Shown piece after piece: positions 33,124-38,557 of a DNA stretch of 38,557 bases. Origin of the DNA: Deltaproteobacteria bacterium (lineage in GTDB: Bacteria > Desulfobacterota > GWC2-55-46 > S146-80). A model generated the notes under the pieces. The model was not told the origin of the DNA. It searched no databases and saw nothing but the letters and a program-made list of their open reading frames with translations. Numbering within the stretch: position 1 is the stretch's first letter; every line of letters starts with the position of its first letter. The stretch lies in contig WGFJ01000102.1 in the NCBI GenBank assembly GCA_015492305.1, forward strand, positions 1-38,557, in the 5' to 3' direction. The position numbers and the translations under genes were made by a program.

Positions 33124-33426
33124 ATGATAACACTCTACCACTACCTTGTGCTGAGTTGCATCCTCTTTGCCATAGGTGTTGCAGGGGTGCTTCTCAGGCG
33201 GAACATCCTTATTGTGCTCATGTCCCTTGAGCTTGTGTTCAACTCTGTGAATATCAGTCTTGCGGCCTTCTCCCATTTCCTCCAGTCCATGGCAGGGAAG
33301 GTCTTTGTGGTCTTCACCATCACCGTGGCCGCTGCAGAGGTGGCTGTTGGCCTTGCAATACTTGTGGTGATCTTCAGGCAGAAGAAGACGGTCTATGTGG
33401 AAGACCTGAGCGAGATGAGGCATTAA
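33124..33426 (+). CDS. nuoK: NADH-quinone oxidoreductase subunit K
   Basis: This 100-residue, three-helix MrpC-like subunit has LLRRNILIVLMSLELVFNSVNISLAAFS with the conserved membrane glutamate in helix 2. A second glutamate is in TVAAAEVAVGLAILV of helix 3. Both are central to proton translocation. Length is exactly typical. It is 12 nt upstream of nuoL. Confidence 0.97.
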   Translation: MITLYHYLVLSCILFAIGVAGVLLRRNILIVLMSLELVFNSVNISLAAFSHFLQSMAGKVFVVFTITVAAAEVAVGLAILVVIFRQKKTVYVEDLSEMRH

Positions 33427-33438
33427 GAGGGGGATATC

Positions 33439-35286
33439 ATGAGCATATGGCTTCTGCTATTGATCCCGCTTATCGCTACAACCACCATAACCTTGATTAC
33501 GAGGAGGCACAAGGACCTCAGTTCCTACATCTCCATCGGGGCCGTTGTGCTCTGTTTTATTATATCCATAAAGCCCATACTCTACTTCCTCAGAAACCCC
33601 CACGCAGAACCCCTTGAGCAGTCCTTTACCTGGTTGAATATACCCGGTCTCTACGTTGAGATAGGGACACTTCTGGATCCCCTGAGTGTATTGATGCTCT
33701 TCATAGTGACCTTTGTGGGCTCACTCATCCACATATATTCGAGGGGATACATGCATGGGGATCCGGGTTATTCAAGGTTCTTTGCCTGCCTCTCCCTCTT
33801 CATATTCGCCATGCTCGGGATAGTCCTTGCGAATAACTTCATCCAGATGTTCATCTTCTGGGAACTTGTTGGCCTTGCCTCCTACCTCCTGATAGGTTAC
33901 TACTTCGAAAAGCCATCTGCTGCCGATGCGGCAAAGAAGGCTTTCCTTGTCAACAGGGTTGGAGACTTTGGCTTCATCCTCGGTATATTCGTCATCTTCT
34001 ATGCTACTGGAACCTTCAACTTCCTTGCCATAGAGAAGCAGATAGAGGCTGGAAATGTGGGGGACTGGACCCTTCTCCTGGCAGCCCTTCTCATCTTCTG
34101 CGGTGTCGTGGGTAAATCTGCTCAGTTCCCGCTCCATGTCTGGCTTCCTGACGCCATGGAGGGTCCCACGCCTGTCAGTGCCCTGATCCACGCTGCAACC
34201 ATGGTGGCTGCCGGTGTCTACCTCCTTGCCAGGACAGCCTTCCTCTACCATGCAGCCCCTCCTGAGGCTGCCATGGTTGTTGCCTATATAGGTGGTTTTA
34301 CCGCCCTCCTTGCGGCGACCATAGCCCTTGCCCAGAGCGATATAAAACGCGTGATTGCATACTCCACCCTTGCGTCCCTCGGATACATGGTGATGGCCAT
34401 GGGGGTGGGCGGGGTCTCTGCCGGTATGCTCTATCTCACCACCCATGCCTTCTTCAAGGCCCTCCTCTTCCTTGCAGCAGGAAGTGTGATCCATGCCCTC
34501 CATACAAACGATATATGGAAGATGGGTGGACTCTACAGAAAGATGAAGATAACGGGCAGTACCTTTGGCATCGGGGCCCTTGCGATGATCGGGGTATTCC
34601 CCTTCAGCGGATTCTTTGCCAAGGATGAGATCCTTGTTGCCACCCTTGCCTCCGGAAACTATGTCCTGTTCATCGGTGGTATCATCACCGCCTTCCTTAT
34701 TGCCATCTTTATGTCCAAACTCGTCTTTGTCACCTTCTTCGGTGAGGAGAGATACGAAGGGCATCCCCATGAATCACCCCCTGTAATGACCGTTCCCCTT
34801 ATAATCCTGGCCTTCTTTGCTGCCGTCTCTGGCTTTGTGGCCCTGCCAGGGCTGGAACCCAACTTCAGCACCTACATAGATGGCCATGTTGAAGGGGGGG
34901 AAGGAGGCCACTTTGTGGCCATCCTTTCCACCCTTGTTGTCCTTGCAGGTATCCTTGTGGCCTGGCTGATTTATCAAAGGGGGTTTGTAAGGGCCGAGGT
35001 CATTGCCAACCACTGCCACCCCTTATACAGGGTCCTTGAAAACAGGTTCTACATAGATGACTTCTATGACAGGGTCATAGTGGAGAGGATCTACAACGGT
35101 ATCGGAAGGGCCTTCAACTTCACGGAGATCCACATAATAATCGGTTTCTTTGTGAACGGTAGTGCCTTTATAACGAGGGAGATCGGTAAGGCCCTGAGGC
35201 TCCTTACCACAGGCAGATTGCAGGAGTATGCCCTCCTTATGGTTGGTGGAGTGGTGATACTGCTCTTCTTCTTTATCTTTGGATGA
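33439..35286 (+). CDS. nuoL: NADH-quinone oxidoreductase subunit L
   Basis: This 615-residue antiporter-like proton-pumping subunit sits at the distal end of the membrane arm. It shows about sixteen hydrophobic helices, the FIFWELVGLASYLLIGYYF motif with the key glutamate, the LPDAMEGPTPVSALIHAATMVAAGVYL core helix pair with its conserved lysine region (VVGKSAQFPLHVW), and a long C-terminal extension with a lateral helix. A GGGGGATATC leader precedes the ATG. Its end overlaps the beginning of the nuoM ribosome-site region. Confidence 0.97.
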   Translation: MSIWLLLLIPLIATTTITLITRRHKDLSSYISIGAVVLCFIISIKPILYFLRNPHAEPLEQSFTWLNIPGLYVEIGTLLDPLSVLMLFIVTFVGSLIHIYSRGYMHGDPGYSRFFACLSLFIFAMLGIVLANNFIQMFIFWELVGLASYLLIGYYFEKPSAADAAKKAFLVNRVGDFGFILGIFVIFYATGTFNFLAIEKQIEAGNVGDWTLLLAALLIFCGVVGKSAQFPLHVWLPDAMEGPTPVSALIHAATMVAAGVYLLARTAFLYHAAPPEAAMVVAYIGGFTALLAATIALAQSDIKRVIAYSTLASLGYMVMAMGVGGVSAGMLYLTTHAFFKALLFLAAGSVIHALHTNDIWKMGGLYRKMKITGSTFGIGALAMIGVFPFSGFFAKDEILVATLASGNYVLFIGGIITAFLIAIFMSKLVFVTFFGEERYEGHPHESPPVMTVPLIILAFFAAVSGFVALPGLEPNFSTYIDGHVEGGEGGHFVAILSTLVVLAGILVAWLIYQRGFVRAEVIANHCHPLYRVLENRFYIDDFYDRVIVERIYNGIGRAFNFTEIHIIIGFFVNGSAFITREIGKALRLLTTGRLQEYALLMVGGVVILLFFFIFG

Positions 35287-35296
35287 CGGAGGTGAA

Positions 35297-36805
35297 ATGG
35301 AAGGTTTCCCTGTACTATCAGCCATAATCCTGTCCCCCCTGATAGCGGTCCTTATCCTCCTCTTTGTCAGGGAGGAGAGGGTGGATCTCATAAGGGGGAT
35401 CGCTGTGGTATCCACATCCATAACCCTCATCCTCTCCCTCTACCTCCTGTTTGCCTACGACACGACAAAAGGGGGGTTCCAGTTTGAGGAGAGGATAGAG
35501 TGGGTAAGGTCCCTTGGTATCACCTACCACCTTGGTGTGGACGGCATAAGCATAGCAATGGTGGTCCTCACGGCCTTTGTCATATTTACCGGCGTCTTTG
35601 TCTCCTGGGTGGGTATAACCCACAGGATAAAGGAGCACTACATATTCCTCCTCCTCCTTGTGGCAGGGGTCTTCGGCGTCTTCACCTCCCTTGATCTTCT
35701 CTTCTTCTACCTCTTCTATGAACTTGCAGTGATACCCATGTACCCCCTCATAGGCATATGGGGCAGTGCAAACAGGCAGTACGCAACGATGAAGCTCACC
35801 CTGTACCTGAGCTTTGGTGCTGTGTTTGCCCTGCTTGGGATACTCTCCATCTACTTCACTGCCGGACAGATCACAGGGAAGTACACCTTTGATCTTCTCG
35901 AGATAAACAAGGTCATCTTCCCATCCAGGCTCTACCAGATAGTGGTCTTCCTTCCCCTTCTCTTTGGCTTTGGAGTCCTCACCCCTGTTGCTCCTTTCCA
36001 CTCCTGGTCTCCCATAGGCCACGCTGCAGCCCCATCTGCCGTGAGTATGCTCCATGCAGGTGTTCTCATGAAACTCGGGGCCTACGGTATCATCCGTATC
36101 GCTATGTGGCTGTTGCCTGAAGGGGCTCAGTTCTGGATGCCAGTTGTTGCCATCCTCTGTCTCATAAACATATTCTACGGTGGCCTTGTGGCAATGACCA
36201 GAAAGGATATGAAGTTCATGATAGGTTACTCCAGTTCAAGCCATATGGGGTATGTCCTCCTCGGGATGGCCTCCCTGAACTATGTCTCCATGAACGGCGC
36301 TGTCCTTCTCATGTTTGCCCACGGCATAATGACGGCCCTTGCCTTTGCCCTCATAGGCTTTGTCTACGACCAGGCCCACACCCGTATGACCTATGATTTC
36401 TCAGGCCTTGCCCACAGGATGCCCTTCATAGCCGTTGCCTTTGCTGTAATGGGTTTTGCCAGTGCAGGTCTTCCGGGTCTGGCAAACTTCGTTTCAGAGT
36501 TGCTCATATTTGTGGGGTCCTTCAAGGTCTACCCCCTTCAGGCGGTGGTTGCTGTCTTCGGCATCATAGTGACCGCCACCTACATGCTCAGGGCCATAAG
36601 GAATGTCTTCTTCTGTGAGCTTATGGAGGAGTGGAAGCACCTCAAGGATGCGACCACCTTTGTCGAGAGGCTGCCCTATGTGGTGCTCATCGCTGTCCTC
36701 CTCATAGTTGGCTTCTACCCCTCCATACTTGTGGATGTGATAAATACAGGGGTTGTGCCCCTCATAGATAAGATAAACGGTGTTACCCAGGTGGCAGGAG
36801 GTTGA
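35297..36805 (+). CDS. nuoM: NADH-quinone oxidoreductase subunit M
   Basis: This 502-residue antiporter-like proton-pumping subunit contains FYELAVIPMYPLIGIWG with the essential glutamate, and the TPVAPFHSWSPIGHAAAPSAVSMLHAGVLMKLGAYGI core, including a TM lysine. About fourteen transmembrane helices are predicted. The ATG at 35297 follows GGAGGTGAA; an in-frame TTG at 35279 would overlap nuoL and the ribosome site. nuoN starts 5 bases after the stop. Confidence 0.97.
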   Translation: MEGFPVLSAIILSPLIAVLILLFVREERVDLIRGIAVVSTSITLILSLYLLFAYDTTKGGFQFEERIEWVRSLGITYHLGVDGISIAMVVLTAFVIFTGVFVSWVGITHRIKEHYIFLLLLVAGVFGVFTSLDLLFFYLFYELAVIPMYPLIGIWGSANRQYATMKLTLYLSFGAVFALLGILSIYFTAGQITGKYTFDLLEINKVIFPSRLYQIVVFLPLLFGFGVLTPVAPFHSWSPIGHAAAPSAVSMLHAGVLMKLGAYGIIRIAMWLLPEGAQFWMPVVAILCLINIFYGGLVAMTRKDMKFMIGYSSSSHMGYVLLGMASLNYVSMNGAVLLMFAHGIMTALAFALIGFVYDQAHTRMTYDFSGLAHRMPFIAVAFAVMGFASAGLPGLANFVSELLIFVGSFKVYPLQAVVAVFGIIVTATYMLRAIRNVFFCELMEEWKHLKDATTFVERLPYVVLIAVLLIVGFYPSILVDVINTGVVPLIDKINGVTQVAGG

Positions 36806-36809
36806 TGGG

Positions 36810-38225
36810 ATGCCATTGAACATACACCTTTTGATCCCGGAACTGGTCTTACTTTCCTTTATCATCCTCATGGTGATCCTCGATTTCTTTGTGAGGGACA
36901 AGCGCCAGATAGGGGTTGTAGGTGTTGTCGGGACTGTGGTTACAGGACTTGCACTGATCCTGGTTCCCAAGAAGGGATCAGCCCTTATGGGGCTTGTGAT
37001 CCAGGACCCTGCAGCGGTGTTCTTCAAGTTCCTCTTCCTCATCGTGGCCCTTTCTATCCTCTACATGGCCATCCTCTACGATGAGCGCATAAAGCACTGG
37101 AAGGGGGAGTTCTACATACTCATCCTCTTTGCCATCCTTGGTATGATGTTCCTTGCTTCGGCCTATGACTTCATCACCCTCTTTGTCTCCCTCGAACTTA
37201 TGGCCGTAAGCCTCTACATCCTGGCCACATACATGAAGGATGACACGAGATCCATAGAGGCAGGTTTCAAGTACCTTGTTACCGGTGCCCTTGCATCCGG
37301 CTTCCTCCTCTATGGCATAAGCTTCCTCTATGGCTACACCGGATATACCGGCTTCGAAGAGGTGGCAGGGGCTCTGGGGCAGGGCAGGGGAGGCTTCCTT
37401 ACCCTGGGCCTTTTCCTTGTTATCCTTGGCCTTACCTTCAAGCTCTCTTCCATCCCCTTCTATATCTGGGCCCCTGATGTATACGAGGGTTCTCCAACAC
37501 CGGTAACCGCCCTCATCGCAGCAGGCTCAAAGACGGCCGGTTTCGTTGTGGCCATGAGGCTCCTCTTCACTGTCCTTGGACCTGTAAAGGAGGAGTGGAT
37601 CGGGCTTGTGGTCTTCCTTTCCGGTGCCACCATCCTCCTTGGTAACCTTGCAGCCATGCCACAGAAGAACATCAAGAGGATGCTTGCCTATGCGGGCATA
37701 GGTTCTGCAGGGTACCTGCTCATCGGGATAGCTGCTGCCTCTATCCTTGGTGCCGAGGCGATGATGTTCTATCTCCTCACCTATATCTTTGCCATCATAG
37801 GGAGCTTCCTTGCGATCGTGATATTCTCCAGGGTGAGTGGAAGCGATTCAATAGATGCCTACATCGGTCTCAGCAGACGCTCCCCACTGCTTGCTGCAAC
37901 CCTCTTCATAGGTCTGCTCTCGCTGGCAGGTGTGCCTCCCCTTGGGGGTTTCATTGCCAAGTTCTACATATTCGCTGCAGCGGTGAAGGAGGGATTGATA
38001 GGGCTTGCCGTTGTGGGCGTGGTGATGGCCATCGTCTCCATGTACTACTTCCTCCTTGTGGTAAAGAGGATGTATCTCATCGAACCAGAGGTGGTGGAGC
38101 CTATAGAGCTGAACCTCCTCACAAGGGCCACACTCTACGGGGTGAATATTGTTACCATACTCCTTGGTATCTACCCGGGCCCGTTCACAGACTGGCTGAT
38201 GGAGGTTGCCAAGGACTTCTTTTGA
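36810..38225 (+). CDS. nuoN: NADH-quinone oxidoreductase subunit N
   Basis: This 471-residue antiporter-like subunit completes the pump modules. Signatures are FVSLELMAVSLYILATYMKDDTRSIEAGFKYLVTGALASGFLLYG (glutamate and lysine helices) and FKLSSIPFYIWAPDVYEGSPTPVTALIAAGSKTAGFVVAMRLL. About fourteen helices are predicted. The ATG at 36810 follows AGGAGG; earlier in-frame codons lie inside nuoM. It is the last nuo gene, and a DUF1858 gene follows 13 nt later on the same strand. Confidence 0.97.
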   Translation: MPLNIHLLIPELVLLSFIILMVILDFFVRDKRQIGVVGVVGTVVTGLALILVPKKGSALMGLVIQDPAAVFFKFLFLIVALSILYMAILYDERIKHWKGEFYILILFAILGMMFLASAYDFITLFVSLELMAVSLYILATYMKDDTRSIEAGFKYLVTGALASGFLLYGISFLYGYTGYTGFEEVAGALGQGRGGFLTLGLFLVILGLTFKLSSIPFYIWAPDVYEGSPTPVTALIAAGSKTAGFVVAMRLLFTVLGPVKEEWIGLVVFLSGATILLGNLAAMPQKNIKRMLAYAGIGSAGYLLIGIAAASILGAEAMMFYLLTYIFAIIGSFLAIVIFSRVSGSDSIDAYIGLSRRSPLLAATLFIGLLSLAGVPPLGGFIAKFYIFAAAVKEGLIGLAVVGVVMAIVSMYYFLLVVKRMYLIEPEVVEPIELNLLTRATLYGVNIVTILLGIYPGPFTDWLMEVAKDFF

Positions 38226-38238
38226 TTAGGGGGAAGAG

Positions 38239-38496
38239 ATGGCGGTCAAACACGGAGAGAAGAAGGATCAAAAGGTTACAGGGAAGATGATAGTCGGTGA
38301 TCTCCTCAAGGTGTGCCCAGAGGCCAGGGAGGTATTCAAGAAACACCTCGGTCCTTACTGCCTCTCGGTCCCGGGATCCACCCTTGAGTCCATCGAGTTT
38401 CTGGCCGCCATGTATGACTATCACGAAGAACCCCTCCTGGAGGACCTCAACAGGGTCTGCAAGGATATACCCCCCCTTAAGGAAGGTCACTTCTGA
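38239..38496 (+). CDS. DUF1858-domain small protein
   Basis: This 85-residue soluble protein has the DUF1858 pattern: a helical start (TGKMIVGDLLKVCPEAREVFKKHLGPYC), a short loop with Cys in place of the usual metal- or ligand-side Cys, then SIEFLAAMYDYHEEPLLEDLN. Family members occur alone or fused to hemerythrin-like and sensor domains in anaerobes. No function is known. It lies 13 nt after nuoN with a GGGGGAAGAG ribosome site and directly before a probable ispE start, so it may be transcribed with the nuo operon. Confidence 0.8.
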   Translation: MAVKHGEKKDQKVTGKMIVGDLLKVCPEAREVFKKHLGPYCLSVPGSTLESIEFLAAMYDYHEEPLLEDLNRVCKDIPPLKEGHF

Positions 38497-38497
38497 C

Positions 38498-38557
38498 TTG
38501 ACCGTCTGGTACCTTTCCCCTGCAAAGTTGAACCTGAGGCTCCAGATCCTCGGGAAG
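38498..38557 (+). CDS. ispE: Probable 4-diphosphocytidyl-2-C-methyl-D-erythritol kinase, N-terminal fragment
   Basis: Twenty codons from a TTG at 38498 to the window end read LTVWYLSPAKLNLRLQILGK. The PAKLNLxLxILGK segment is the GHMP-kinase N-terminus characteristic of IspE, the ATP-dependent kinase of the MEP isoprenoid pathway. TTG is the only plausible start after the previous stop, and AAGGAAGG lies about 10 nt upstream. The rest lies beyond the window, so the call rests on this short motif. Confidence 0.6.
   Translation, partial: MTVWYLSPAKLNLRLQILGK

Noticed and set aside
33772-34770. 332-codon minus-strand open frame opposite nuoL
   Set aside because: Gly/Glu/His-rich antisense of a hydrophobic membrane protein; nuoL is certain.
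1-38557. CRISPR arrays, insertion sequences, prophage or integrated elements, tRNA or rRNA genes
   Set aside because: No repeated spacer pattern, transposase or integrase motifs, attachment repeats or cloverleaf structures were seen; intergenic regions are too short for most of these.

Overview
This window is a bacterial chromosome segment, apparently from an anaerobic or microaerophilic thermophile. Signs of this are heavy AGG/AGA arginine and ATA isoleucine codon use, charged Glu/Lys/Arg-rich proteins, an archaeal-type split glutamate synthase, a bacteriohemerythrin and an Endonuclease Q. Bacterial ancestry is clear from RNase Y, 6S RNA, ZapA, FabI, GreA and RsmE. A Nitrospirota- or Thermodesulfobacteriota-like lineage would fit, but the phylum cannot be fixed from this sequence. 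There are no insertion sequences, phage genes, CRISPR arrays, tRNAs or rRNAs; it is compact core and metabolic DNA with many 1-8 nt gene overlaps.

Layout. (1) 1-1055, minus: a metallophosphoesterase cut by the left edge. (2) 1243-1995, plus: a bacteriohemerythrin and a cysteine-rich two-CW protein, separated by a possible five-codon minigene. (3) 2123-7342, plus: a near-consensus promoter followed by a five-gene archaeal-type glutamate synthase operon (polyferredoxin, FAD/NAD oxidoreductase, glutaminase domain, FMN synthase domain, GXGXG domain). (4) 7341-8152: a small coiled-coil gene, zapA, 6S RNA and a strong intrinsic terminator. (5) 8244-14141: 5-formyl-THF cyclo-ligase, rny, ymdB, tyrS, a cupin and a COG2509 flavoprotein, all tightly packed. 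(6) 14149-17230: promoter and dyad, fabI, a K+ channel-like RCK protein and Endonuclease Q. (7) 22589-17216, minus: MrfA-like helicase, CsgG-type lipoprotein with an extra C-terminal domain, a small haem-copper-oxidase-like membrane protein, rsmE and greA. This unit runs head-on into Endonuclease Q with a 15-bp coding overlap. (8) 22630-23721, plus: an AmrS-type radical SAM enzyme, divergent from the helicase. (9) 23735-38225: an 18-bp palindrome, a TTGACA-N17-TATTTT promoter and a complete 14-gene complex I operon, nuoABCDEFG-[CNB]-HIJKLMN, in which a cyclic-nucleotide-binding-domain gene is inserted between nuoG and nuoH. (10) 38239-38557: a DUF1858 protein and the first codons of what looks like ispE.

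How the genes work together. The glutamate synthase operon encodes ammonia assimilation, with electrons probably delivered through the FAD protein and the 16-cysteine polyferredoxin. The nuo operon encodes proton-pumping NADH:quinone oxidoreductase with a full peripheral arm (NuoEFG, including the N7 cluster motif). The zapA-6S-fau-rny-ymdB cluster combines cell division, RNA polymerase regulation, folate metabolism and RNA turnover. The most unusual points are the CNB protein built into the complex I operon, the palindrome in front of that operon, a bacterial sliding-clamp motif at the very C-terminus of Endonuclease Q, a K+ channel filter reading TVGYR, and a CsgG-jelly-roll-like lipoprotein.
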